Numbered from the stretch's first letter, positions 48,656-58,132 are shown. The stretch: DNA of 64,000 nucleotides from Pelagibacteraceae bacterium AG-345-O09 (GCA_003281725.1 QCBC01000006.1:1-64000); one strand, 5' to 3'. Numbers and translations are program-made. Notes: a model not told the origin generated them from the letters alone.

Positions 48656-49392
48656 GTATTTTAGAAGTTAGTAATGTCAGTAAATCATTTGGTGGTGTAA
48701 AGGCCAATGTTGACATTTCAATGAAAGTTGAGAAAGGAAAAATTGTTGGTCTAATAGGACCAAATGGTTCTGGTAAAACAACTCTATTTAATTCAATTGT
48801 TGGTACTTATCCAATCGATAATGGATCAATAAAATTTAATGAGAAAGAAGTATCAGAATTACCCGTTCCAGTAATAGCAAAACTTGGTTTATTAAGAACA
48901 TTTCAACAAACTAGAATTTATGGCAAATTAAATTGTGTAGAGAATATGCTAATTAGTCATAAAGGAAGTGATGCAAGCTTATTCACAATTTTTTCAAAAA
49001 TACCAAAAGACTTAACAGAAAAAGCAGAAAATTTATTAAATTTTGTTGGATTATATCAAAAACGAAACTTAAGGGCTGGCGATTTATCTTTTGGACAACA
49101 AAAATTGCTAGAATTAGCAATGGCACTTATGAATGAGCCTGAGATGTTACTATTAGATGAACCAACTGCTGGTATCAATCCTACTTTAATAAATGGAATT
49201 ATAGATAGATTAATTAAAGTTAATCAAGATTTTGGTATTACACTTTTAGTTATCGAACATAATATGAAAGTAATTATGCAGTTAGCTGAAGATATTTTTT
49301 GTTTAGCACACGGCAAGATGCTTGCAAATGGATCACCAGATGAAATTAAGAATGATAAGCGTGTTATTGATGCTTATTTGGGAGCACAATAG
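48652..49392 (+). CDS. livG: LIV-type ABC transporter ATP-binding protein (LivG)
   Basis: GPNGSGKTTLFNSIVGTY, LSFGQQKLLELAMAL, LLLDEPTAGINPT. Confidence 0.93.
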   Translation: MSILEVSNVSKSFGGVKANVDISMKVEKGKIVGLIGPNGSGKTTLFNSIVGTYPIDNGSIKFNEKEVSELPVPVIAKLGLLRTFQQTRIYGKLNCVENMLISHKGSDASLFTIFSKIPKDLTEKAENLLNFVGLYQKRNLRAGDLSFGQQKLLELAMALMNEPEMLLLDEPTAGINPTLINGIIDRLIKVNQDFGITLLVIEHNMKVIMQLAEDIFCLAHGKMLANGSPDEIKNDKRVIDAYLGAQ

Positions 49393-50177
49393 TGTCAAAT
49401 CAATATGAAGTTTTGGGTAAAGCTCCTGTTGCTGAAGATTTAAAGACTCTATCTCCTAATGATGTTCATTTAACAATAAAGAATCTCAATGCTGGTTATG
49501 GTAAAATGGAAATACTTCATAATTTTGAACTTTTTGTAAGTAAAGCACAATCACTTTGTTTAATAGGTCCTAACGGAGCGGGAAAATCCACAATACTCCA
49601 TTCAATTTATGGATTTACAAATATTTTTTCTGGAAAAATAGAAATAGACGGAAAAGAAATTACAAATCTTTCTCCTGCTGAAAAACTTAAATCAGTTGGA
49701 ATAGCCTATATTCTTCAGGATAACTCAGTTTTTCCAGATATGACAGTAGAAGAAAATTTATTAATGGGTGGGTTTATTAAAGATAAAACAGAGGAGTCTT
49801 ATGAAGAAGCAGAAAAAATTCTTCAAAAATATGAAAGACTAGGAAATAGAAGATATCAACCAGCAAAAGTATTATCTGGTGGAGAAAGAAGATTGTTAGA
49901 AATTTCTCGAGCATTAGTGATGAAGCCATCAGTTTTATTAGTTGATGAACCATCAATTGGGTTAGAGCCCAGATATATAGACATGGTATTTGAAATTTTG
50001 AGAGATCTCCAACAGAATGAAAAAAAAACTATCATTCTTGTAGAACAGAATGCTAAAAAAGGTCTTGAGTTTGCAGATATTGGTTATGTTTTGGTCTCTG
50101 GACAAACTGCAATAGCTGGTAAAGGAGACGATCTTTTAAATAATCCTGATGTCGGTCGCTTATTTTTAGGCGGTTAA
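49392..50177 (+). CDS. livF: LIV-type ABC transporter ATP-binding protein (LivF)
   Basis: GPNGAGKSTILHSIYG, LSGGERRLLEISRAL, LLVDEPSIGLEP. Confidence 0.93.
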   Translation: MSNQYEVLGKAPVAEDLKTLSPNDVHLTIKNLNAGYGKMEILHNFELFVSKAQSLCLIGPNGAGKSTILHSIYGFTNIFSGKIEIDGKEITNLSPAEKLKSVGIAYILQDNSVFPDMTVEENLLMGGFIKDKTEESYEEAEKILQKYERLGNRRYQPAKVLSGGERRLLEISRALVMKPSVLLVDEPSIGLEPRYIDMVFEILRDLQQNEKKTIILVEQNAKKGLEFADIGYVLVSGQTAIAGKGDDLLNNPDVGRLFLGG

Positions 50178-50881
50178 TGATTAAAAAAGAATTATTTTTT
50201 AGAGGATTTAAATCAATTTTAAAACCTGATAGTCCTGCAATAGCACTAGGATGTTGTTTTATCGCTATTGGTGCGCTTCTTAAAAATATAGGTTTTAATA
50301 TCCAGGAAAGCATTTTTTCTACAATGTTAATTTATGCTTTGCCAGGCTCACTAGTTATGGCAGAGTCAATTTTAGTCGGTGCTTCATTAATAAGTATTTT
50401 TATTGCAGTTTGGTTTGTTAATGCAAGACTTTATCCAATGGCAGTTTCTTTATTCCCATTGATGATGGACGAAAAGCAACCAAAATGGAAATATTATTTA
50501 TCTTGTCATTTCATTGCAGTCTCAGCTTGGTTAATTATGAAAAGTAACTATGAGACGATTGAAAAAAAAGATCGAGTTGATTTCTGGATAGGCATAGGTT
50601 CTGCAACATGGAGTGTTGCAGTTGTATCAACAATTCTTGGTTTTTATTTATCTGATTATCTAAATAAAGATATGTTAATGGGTTTAGCTATTTTGAATCC
50701 AATCTATTTTACATGTATGTTGGTAGGAGCGATGAAAACAATTCAAGTTAGTTTATCAGTTATACTTGGAGGATTATTAGGTCCATTTTTTTATTTTTTT
50801 TCACCAGAATGGTCAATTTTACTCGGAGGATTAATTGCAGGATCAATATCTTATTTGATTGGAGAAAAAAATGTCAATTAA
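50177..50881 (+). CDS. azlC: AzlC-family branched-chain amino acid exporter large subunit
   Basis: AIALGCCFIAIGALLKNIGFNIQESIFSTMLIYALPGSLVMAES; followed by a small AzlD-like protein. Confidence 0.85.
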   Translation: MIKKELFFRGFKSILKPDSPAIALGCCFIAIGALLKNIGFNIQESIFSTMLIYALPGSLVMAESILVGASLISIFIAVWFVNARLYPMAVSLFPLMMDEKQPKWKYYLSCHFIAVSAWLIMKSNYETIEKKDRVDFWIGIGSATWSVAVVSTILGFYLSDYLNKDMLMGLAILNPIYFTCMLVGAMKTIQVSLSVILGGLLGPFFYFFSPEWSILLGGLIAGSISYLIGEKNVN

Positions 50882-51194
50882 TATTCTATTATCAATAATT
50901 GTAACTTCATTGGCAACTTATATATCACGATTTTTAGGAGTTTTGTCATCAGTTAAAATTAAAGAAACTTCAAAAATATTTCGATGGTTCAATTGTTTAG
51001 CTTACGCAACACTAGCGGCACTTATTGCACGAACTATAATATTTCCTGTTGGGGCGCTATCTGACGCAAGTTATTTAAGTAGAATTTTAGTTGTCATGTT
51101 GAGTTTAGGGATTTTTTTTGTCACAAAAAAAAACTTTGTTTACCCTACGGTATTTTCAGCAGTGGCAATGAGCTTAATTAATAATTATTTTTAA
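50871..51194 (+). CDS. azlD: AzlD-family branched-chain amino acid exporter small subunit (start revised from 50859)
   Basis: Small 4-TM protein, TSLATYISRFLGVLSS, overlapping azlC. Confidence 0.8.
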   Translation: MSINILLSIIVTSLATYISRFLGVLSSVKIKETSKIFRWFNCLAYATLAALIARTIIFPVGALSDASYLSRILVVMLSLGIFFVTKKNFVYPTVFSAVAMSLINNYF

Positions 51195-51235
51195 GACTTT
51201 AAAAACTTGTTATAATTGGATAAATTATCCTAATT

Positions 51236-52147
51236 ATGAATGACATACCAGGATTTGAAATTTCACCAAATAAAAATTCCCCTAGAATAATTGATGTTAA
51301 GATTAAAAACCAAACTATTGAAAAATTAATTTTCCCTTTTAAAAAATTTGATCTAACAGCAATTGAATACAAACCATTCACGAGATTTACAATTGCAAAA
51401 AGTTTGGACGACTTAACTCAAAATAAACTTAGTATTTTATTAAATAAAATTATCAGAGATAGAAAATTAGGGTGTTTTATAATTGGTCCAGAAGATAAAA
51501 ATTCTAATATTGATGATATCTTTTTGGTTAAGTTGTCCACTGCGATATCTCATTTAATTGGTAACCCCAATCATGACTCTATGGCAGGAAAGTACTATGC
51601 AAGATTTCATGTAAAACATGTAGACAAGAGTGACTCATATTTAAGGAAAGCTTATACCAACATGGATCTTCATACTGATGGAACATATGTGAAGGAAGTA
51701 ACCGATTGGCTTTTGATGACAAAGATTGAAGAAAAAAATGTCGAAGGTGGTGAAACAGCAATGCTACACTTAGATGATTGGGAATACTGTGAAGAATTGT
51801 TTAACGATCCAGTGGGTAAAGAAAATTTTGTTTGGTCTTCACCAAAAAGTAAAAATATAGATTATAAGGTTGAGCATCCAGTATTTTCAAAAGATGAAAA
51901 TGGAAAAGCTCAAATTTCATATATTGATCAATTTCCTGAACCAAGAAATATGTCCCAAGGAAATTTTTTGCAAAAACTATCTGATTGTTTAGAAGAGAGT
52001 AAAAATAAAGTCATAACAAAATTACCAGTTGGCTCAGCCATCGTGGCAAACAATTATTTTTGGTTACATGGCAGACGTCCATTCAAAGAAAACAAAGATT
52101 TAAGCAGAGAACTCTTGAGAATTAGGGGTTCATTTTTCCAAAATTAA
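51236..52147 (+). CDS. glaH: CsiD/GlaH-family Fe(II)/2-oxoglutarate-dependent oxygenase (glutarate 2-hydroxylase-like)
   Basis: YYARFHVKHVDKSDSYLRKAYTNMDLHTDGTYVKEVTDWLLMTKIEEKNVEGGETAMLHLDDWE and NNYFWLHGRRPFKENKDLSRELLRIRG, matching the CsiD family pattern with the HxD iron ligands. Confidence 0.85.
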   Translation: MNDIPGFEISPNKNSPRIIDVKIKNQTIEKLIFPFKKFDLTAIEYKPFTRFTIAKSLDDLTQNKLSILLNKIIRDRKLGCFIIGPEDKNSNIDDIFLVKLSTAISHLIGNPNHDSMAGKYYARFHVKHVDKSDSYLRKAYTNMDLHTDGTYVKEVTDWLLMTKIEEKNVEGGETAMLHLDDWEYCEELFNDPVGKENFVWSSPKSKNIDYKVEHPVFSKDENGKAQISYIDQFPEPRNMSQGNFLQKLSDCLEESKNKVITKLPVGSAIVANNYFWLHGRRPFKENKDLSRELLRIRGSFFQN

Positions 52148-52181
52148 ACTATCATCCCTAAAATAAGAAATTTATAAATTT

Positions 52182-52949
52182 ATGAAATTAGGATTTATTG
52201 GAACAGGAAAAATAGCTTCCTCAGTTATTTTAGGAGTATGTAGATCTAAGATAAAGTTTAGACAAATAATAGTATCTCCAAGAAATAAGAGAATAGCAAA
52301 TAATTTAAAGAAAAAATTTAAAAAAGTAAGTATTGCAAAAAACAATCAAGATGTAATTAACAAATCAAATTGGATATTTTTATCTGTTACTCCAAAAGTA
52401 GGAGATAAAATTATTAAAGACTTAAAATTTAAATCTAATCAAACAATTATAAGTTTTATTTCAACCATAAATCTTTCTGAACTTAAAAAAATGATCAAAG
52501 TAAAATCTAAAATTGTTAGAGCAATACCATTGCCTCCAATTTCTATCAAAAAGGGCCCAGTTCCTATTTGTCCACCTAATAGACAAGTTAAAAGTTTTTT
52601 TGATAAAATTGGATCTACCATAGAAATTAAAAATGAAAAACTGTCTATTAATTTTTGGTCGACATCTGGGATGATGGCATCTTATTATGAAATGTTAAGA
52701 GTAATGAGTAATTGGCTTGTAAAAAAAGGCATAAAGAAACAAGATGCTCAAAAATATATAACTTCATTATTTTTAGCTTTATCAGAGGATGCAGTTGTAA
52801 ATTCTAATAAGAATTTAAAACATTTAGTGAAAGAGTCTCAAACACCGAAAGGACTTAACCAACAAGGTCTTAATACGATGTTAAAAAAAGGTGTTTATAA
52901 ATCTGTTGTTTATACTTTAAACAGTATTCACAAAAGATTGAATAAATAA
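52182..52949 (+). CDS. Pyrroline-5-carboxylate reductase-like (ProC family) oxidoreductase
   Basis: MKLGFIGTGKIASSVILGVC Rossmann motif; IFLSVTPKVGDKI, IVRAIPLPPI. Confidence 0.75.
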   Translation: MKLGFIGTGKIASSVILGVCRSKIKFRQIIVSPRNKRIANNLKKKFKKVSIAKNNQDVINKSNWIFLSVTPKVGDKIIKDLKFKSNQTIISFISTINLSELKKMIKVKSKIVRAIPLPPISIKKGPVPICPPNRQVKSFFDKIGSTIEIKNEKLSINFWSTSGMMASYYEMLRVMSNWLVKKGIKKQDAQKYITSLFLALSEDAVVNSNKNLKHLVKESQTPKGLNQQGLNTMLKKGVYKSVVYTLNSIHKRLNK

Positions 52950-52952
52950 TTA

Positions 52953-53741
52953 ATGTCTCAAATTATTTTAGAAATTAATAATCTTTCAAAATTTTTTGGG
53001 GGATTGGCTGCTGTATCGGACTGTTCATTAAAAGTAAAAAAGGGAACTATCACAGGGATTATAGGTCCGAATGGATCTGGTAAAACAACTTTATTTAATT
53101 TAATAGCTGGAAATTTAAAATCATCTAAAGGAAATGTTAAATTTAATAATGAAGATATTACTGATACTCCATCATATGAATTATTCTCTAGAGGTTTATT
53201 GAGAACTTTTCAAATTGCACATGAATTTACGAATTTATCTGTTTTAGAAAATTTAATGATGGTACCTGGAAATCAATCTGGTGAAAAATTAACGAATGTT
53301 TTGTTAAAGCCTTCTTTTGTTGCAAAAGAAGAAAATTTAATTAAAGAAAAAGCAAAAGAAGTAGTAGAATTTTTAAATTTAAGTCACCTTTCAAATGAAC
53401 TTGCTGGAAATCTATCTGGAGGTCAAAAAAAACTTTTAGAGCTTGGCAGAACAATGATGGTTGATGCAAAATTAGTATTATTAGACGAGGTTGGTGCTGG
53501 AGTTAATAGAACATTGCTTAAAGATTTAGGCACTGCAATTCAAAAATTAAATCAAGAAAAAGGTTATACTTTTTGTATGATTGAACATGATATGGATTTT
53601 ATAGGGAGACTTTGCGATCCAGTTATTGTTATGGCTGAAGGTTCAGTTTTATTCGAGGGTACTGTAGAAAATGCAAAAAAAGATCAAAAGGTTATAGAGA
53701 GCTATTTAGGCAGAGGATCAAAATTAAAGGATAAAAACTGA
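52953..53741 (+). CDS. LIV-type ABC transporter ATP-binding protein, second system (LivG-like)
   Basis: GPNGSGKTTLFNLIAGNL, LSGGQKKLLELGRTM, LLDEVGAGVN. Confidence 0.92.
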   Translation: MSQIILEINNLSKFFGGLAAVSDCSLKVKKGTITGIIGPNGSGKTTLFNLIAGNLKSSKGNVKFNNEDITDTPSYELFSRGLLRTFQIAHEFTNLSVLENLMMVPGNQSGEKLTNVLLKPSFVAKEENLIKEKAKEVVEFLNLSHLSNELAGNLSGGQKKLLELGRTMMVDAKLVLLDEVGAGVNRTLLKDLGTAIQKLNQEKGYTFCMIEHDMDFIGRLCDPVIVMAEGSVLFEGTVENAKKDQKVIESYLGRGSKLKDKN

Positions 53742-54448
53742 TGGCTTTCTTTGAGGGAAATAAAATGACTGGTGGTTATGGAAATGGTCCTGATATTATT
53801 CATTCATGCACTGTTACCGTTGATAGGGGAGAAATTGTATCTATTCTTGGACCCAACGGTGCAGGAAAATCTACAGCCATGAAGGCTATGTTAGGACTTC
53901 TTAATTTAAAGTCAGGTACAATAACTATAGATGGAAAAGATATTTCAAATTTGTCACCACAAGATCGAGTGAAACAAGGAATTTCATTTGTACCTCAGAC
54001 TAAAAATGTATTTGCAGGTATGACTGTTGAGGAAAATTTGGAGATGGGTGCATTTTTATTAGATAAAAATTTAAAAAAATTAATAGATGATATTTTTGAT
54101 TTATTTCCGATTTTACAAGAAAAAAGAAATCAATTAGTTGGAGAATTATCAGGAGGACAAAGGCAACAAGTTGCTTTAGGAAGGGCATTGATGATTAAGC
54201 CTTCAGTATTAATGTTAGATGAACCTACAGCTGGAGTTTCTCCGATAGTAATGGATGAGTTATTTGATCATATAATAAAAGTAAAAAAAACTAATGTTGC
54301 CATACTTATGGTCGAACAAAATGCCAAACAAGCATTAAACATTTCTGATAGAGGATACGTGTTAGTAACAGGAGAGAATCGTTATTCTGGCACAGGAAAG
54401 GAATTGTTGAATGACTCAAGAGTAAGAAGCTCATTCTTAGGTGGTTAA
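53741..54448 (+). CDS. LIV-type ABC transporter ATP-binding protein, second system (LivF-like)
   Basis: GPNGAGKSTAMKAMLGLL, LSGGQRQQVALGRAL, LDEPTAGVSP. Confidence 0.92.
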   Translation: MAFFEGNKMTGGYGNGPDIIHSCTVTVDRGEIVSILGPNGAGKSTAMKAMLGLLNLKSGTITIDGKDISNLSPQDRVKQGISFVPQTKNVFAGMTVEENLEMGAFLLDKNLKKLIDDIFDLFPILQEKRNQLVGELSGGQRQQVALGRALMIKPSVLMLDEPTAGVSPIVMDELFDHIIKVKKTNVAILMVEQNAKQALNISDRGYVLVTGENRYSGTGKELLNDSRVRSSFLGG

Positions 54449-55459
54449 ATGGATTTTATAAACGCAATTATTCTTTTACTAAACTATATATTTGTCCCAG
54501 CTTTAACTTATGGTTCACAGTTAGCACTAGGCGCAATATTCGTGACATTGATTTATGGTATTTTAAGATTTGCCAATTTTGCTACCGGGGACATGATGTC
54601 ATTTGGAACTATGGCGGCAATTTTGTTTACTTGGTATTTTCAATCCTTGGGTGTTTCGTTGGGTGTTTTGCCAACAGCACTTATAGCTATTCCATTTGCA
54701 ATCATTTTTATGATTTTTTATATGCTGTTGACTGATAAATTTGTTTTCAAATACTATAGAAATCAAAAAAGCCCACCTGTTCAACTTGCTATGGTTAGTA
54801 TAGGTGTGATGTTTGTTACTCAAGCAGTAGTAAGAATTATTATAGGGCCTTCAGATAGAAGATTTTTCGATGGCGAGAAATTCATAATTAAAGCAGGTGA
54901 ATTTAAAGAAATTACAGGGTTAAATGAAGGTCTTGCAATTAAATCAACTCAAATATTAACTATACTGGTAACTTTAATTTTAGTTTCAACACTTTTTTGG
55001 TTTTTGAATAAAACTAAGACTGGAAAAAGTATGAAAGCTTATTCGGATAATGAAGATCTTGCTTTACTCTCAGGCATAGATCCAAAAAAAATAGTTATGA
55101 TTACTTGGATAATTGCTGGAATATTGGCAACTATTGGTGGAACTCTTTATGGTTTAGACAAAAGCTTTAAACCATTCACATACTTTAACAATATGCTACC
55201 CATATTTGCGGCAGCGATAGTTGGGGGAATTGGTAATCCTTTTGGAGCGTTTCTAGGGGGATATGTAATTGCTTTTTCTGAAATACTTTTGACATATGCA
55301 TATAAGAAATTTTTTATTTATGTTTTACCAGAAAGTATGGAGCCTGATGGTTTAGTTCAATTACTTTCAACTGATTACAAATTTGCAGTTTCTTTTTCAA
55401 TATTAGTAATTGTGTTGTTATACCGACCGTCTGGAATATTTAAAGGCAAGGTGCTATGA
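54449..55459 (+). CDS. LIV-type ABC transporter permease, second system (LivH-like)
   Basis: TLIYGILRFANFATGDMMSFGTMAAI; multi-TM. Confidence 0.9.
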   Translation: MDFINAIILLLNYIFVPALTYGSQLALGAIFVTLIYGILRFANFATGDMMSFGTMAAILFTWYFQSLGVSLGVLPTALIAIPFAIIFMIFYMLLTDKFVFKYYRNQKSPPVQLAMVSIGVMFVTQAVVRIIIGPSDRRFFDGEKFIIKAGEFKEITGLNEGLAIKSTQILTILVTLILVSTLFWFLNKTKTGKSMKAYSDNEDLALLSGIDPKKIVMITWIIAGILATIGGTLYGLDKSFKPFTYFNNMLPIFAAAIVGGIGNPFGAFLGGYVIAFSEILLTYAYKKFFIYVLPESMEPDGLVQLLSTDYKFAVSFSILVIVLLYRPSGIFKGKVL

Positions 55460-56826
55460 GAAAAAACTTAAATGTAATTGCTGCTTACAGTATTATGATG
55501 GGATTAATCATACTTGTTGGAATATTTCAGTCATGGAATATTGCTTTATCAATATTTAATCTTTGTTTAATCTCAGCTGTCATGACGATGGGAGCTAATA
55601 TCCAATGGGGTTATGCTGGTCTAATTAATTTTGGAATAATGGGTTATACAGCTTTAGGCGGTTTAGCAGCAGTTTTAATTTCAGTTAATCCAGTTCAGGA
55701 AGCTTGGAGTGCAGGAGGTTCTAATATTTTATTTAGTCTATTCTTAATTATAGGAATGGTATTAGCTGTTAGATATGTTTTAAAAAAATATGATAAATCT
55801 AAACTTAGAACTTATATAATTGCCACAATTATCATTTCAGGAATTATTTTAGTTAGATTTGTTTCTGAGCCAGGTATTGAAGCAATAGAAGAAGTAAATC
55901 CTGCTAAAACAGGTTTTCTTGGTGGCTTTGGATTACCAATTATTTTTTCATGGATAGTAGGGGCAGTATTTGCAGGTGGTTTAGCCTTTATTATTGGTAA
56001 AGTAGCTTTAGGCCTAAGAGCTGATTACTTAGCAATAGCAACTCTACTTATTTCAGAAATCGTAATAGCAATTATTAAACATGAAGACTGGTTAACAAGA
56101 GGTGTTAAAAACGTAATAGGTCTGAAGCGCCCAGCGCCATATGAAGTAGATCTTCAGCAAACAGATTGGTTCATAAATTTAGTAGAAAAATTTAATTTTA
56201 GTAAATTAAATTTGATACAAGATTTTTCAGAAAGACAAATTGCACTTAACCAGTTGGTAATCGAAGGTTCTTCAATTTTTGTAAAACTTTGTTATTCAGG
56301 ATTATTTTTAGTTGTAGTAATTATTCTTTTAATATTAACCCAAAAAGCTCTTTATTCTCCATGGGGACGAATGATGAGAGCTATAAGAGATAATGAAGAG
56401 GCAGCAAATGCAATGGGTAAAAATGTAGTTAAGCAACATTTACTAATATTTGTTTTAGGCTCAGCTATAGTTGGAATTGCCGGAGCAATGTTAGTAACGC
56501 AAGATGGACTTTTTACACCAGGTAGCTACCGGCCAATGAGATATACATTTTTAATTTGGGTAATGGTAATTGTTGGAGGGAGTGGAAATAATTTTGGTGC
56601 AATTTTAGGTGGTTTTGCAGTTTGGTTTTTGTGGATTGAAGCAGCACCAATTGCACTCTTTGTAATTAATATAACTACATCCGGATTAGCTGATAACCAC
56701 TTTTTAAAACAACATTTAATTGAAAGTGTGCCTTACTTTAGGTTTTTAATAATGGGAATAGGCCTATTATTAATTATGAGGTATAGACCTAAAGGTATAC
56801 TTCCAGAAAAAATAGAAATAAAATAA
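55456..56826 (+). CDS. LIV-type ABC transporter permease, second system (LivM-like, enlarged)
   Basis: NIQWGYAGLINFGIMGYTALGG, GLRADYLAIATLLISEIV, RAIRDNEEAANAMGKNV. Confidence 0.9.
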   Translation: MRKNLNVIAAYSIMMGLIILVGIFQSWNIALSIFNLCLISAVMTMGANIQWGYAGLINFGIMGYTALGGLAAVLISVNPVQEAWSAGGSNILFSLFLIIGMVLAVRYVLKKYDKSKLRTYIIATIIISGIILVRFVSEPGIEAIEEVNPAKTGFLGGFGLPIIFSWIVGAVFAGGLAFIIGKVALGLRADYLAIATLLISEIVIAIIKHEDWLTRGVKNVIGLKRPAPYEVDLQQTDWFINLVEKFNFSKLNLIQDFSERQIALNQLVIEGSSIFVKLCYSGLFLVVVIILLILTQKALYSPWGRMMRAIRDNEEAANAMGKNVVKQHLLIFVLGSAIVGIAGAMLVTQDGLFTPGSYRPMRYTFLIWVMVIVGGSGNNFGAILGGFAVWFLWIEAAPIALFVINITTSGLADNHFLKQHLIESVPYFRFLIMGIGLLLIMRYRPKGILPEKIEIK

Positions 56827-56830
56827 AAGT

Positions 56831-56902
56831 ATGAAATATATTATAACAGGGGCCGCAATAGCTTGGGCTTTATATATGGCTGATAAATATTTATTTTTTT
56901 AA
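56831..56902 (+). CDS. Candidate 23-aa single-TM peptide MKYIITGAAIAWALYMADKYLFF (not in ORF track)
   Basis: ATG...TAA ORF 4 nt after the LivM-like stop, hydrophobic, followed immediately by a hairpin terminator. Confidence 0.5.
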   Translation: MKYIITGAAIAWALYMADKYLFF

Positions 56903-56904
56903 AA

Positions 56905-56934
56905 AAACCCCCAACGAATTAATGCTGGGGGTTT
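56905..56934. terminator. Bidirectional intrinsic terminator between convergent operons
   Basis: AAACCCCCA (56905-56913) / TGGGGGTTT (56926-56934); T-rich on both outer sides. Confidence 0.88.
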
Positions 56935-56950
56935 ATATTTTAAGATCCAA

Positions 56951-58132
56951 TTATCTTTGTTTTTTAGTTTTGAATTTTCCGCCTTTGATTTCTTGTTCTA
57001 AGAAAGAACCTTCAGCCTCACCGACGCTAGTAAAAGTAACTCCAGTTGCACCCTCGTAGTCAACTTTTTTACCTTTTGCTAGTAAATCTAAACCTTTTTT
57101 TAGTTCACCTGGATAAATTTTTGTTCCAGGACCATTAGCAACATCCATCACATTTTTTGCAATTGATGCTCGATCAGCTGATCCACCTGCTTGCATTGCT
57201 AAAATGATTAAAGCAGCAGCATCATAAGACTCACCAGTGTAAGGACCTGAGCTATCGATACCAGCAGCTTTTGCTACATCACCGAATACACTTGCACCTT
57301 TACCAGTTGAACCTGGCATAGAACCAAAAGATTTTTTCAAGTCTTTTCCAAATACATCAACTAATGACTGACCGATCATACCATCAGATAAAATGAATTT
57401 ATCAAACGCACCAGAGTCTAGGGAGGCTTGAATAATTCCTTTACCACCTTGGTCTAAATAACCAATTACCGCTACTGCATCACCACCTGCTGAAGCAAGA
57501 GTTGCTACTTCAGAGGAGTAATCTGCTTTACCATCTTCATGAGCAGTTACAGTAGTTACTTTGATACCATGAGCTTCAACAGCTGCTTTGTAAACATCTG
57601 CTAAACCTTTTCCATAGTCATTGTTAGTATAAGTGATTGCAACACTTTTAACTTTTCTATCTTTAGTAATATCAGCTAAAATTTGACCACCCCTAGCATC
57701 AGACGGAGCAGTTCTAAAGAAATACCCTTTGTCATCTAAAGTAGTTAATCCTGGTGATGTAGCTGATGGTGAAATCATTACTACACCGTTTGGTACAGCA
57801 ACATTTGAAGCTATTGCTCCAGTTACACCTGAACAGTCTGCGCCCATAATAGCCGCTACACCTTGCGCAATAACACCTTCAGCTGCTGCGGTTGCCGCTG
57901 CTGAGTCTACACAAGTAGAATCTGCTCTTATTACTGAAACAGTTTCCCCACCTAATAGCGATCCTGAGTCAGAAGCTTCTTTGAAAGCAAGCTCAGCGGA
58001 GGCAGCCATTGCTGGTGTTAGAGATTCAATAGGACCAGTAAATCCCAATATAATTCCCATCTTAACATCTGCAAATGTATTCGTTGTAATAGTTGAAACG
58101 AACATGAAAGCAGCAATAAATAGTTTTTTCAT
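56951..58132 (-). CDS. LIV-type ABC transporter substrate-binding protein, second system (start revised from 58198)
   Basis: Signal peptide MKKLFIAAFMFVSTITTNTFA; VKMGIILGFTGPIESLTPAMAASAELAFKEASDSGSLLGG. Confidence 0.9.
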   Translation of the reverse strand: MKKLFIAAFMFVSTITTNTFADVKMGIILGFTGPIESLTPAMAASAELAFKEASDSGSLLGGETVSVIRADSTCVDSAAATAAAEGVIAQGVAAIMGADCSGVTGAIASNVAVPNGVVMISPSATSPGLTTLDDKGYFFRTAPSDARGGQILADITKDRKVKSVAITYTNNDYGKGLADVYKAAVEAHGIKVTTVTAHEDGKADYSSEVATLASAGGDAVAVIGYLDQGGKGIIQASLDSGAFDKFILSDGMIGQSLVDVFGKDLKKSFGSMPGSTGKGASVFGDVAKAAGIDSSGPYTGESYDAAALIILAMQAGGSADRASIAKNVMDVANGPGTKIYPGELKKGLDLLAKGKKVDYEGATGVTFTSVGEAEGSFLEQEIKGGKFKTKKQR

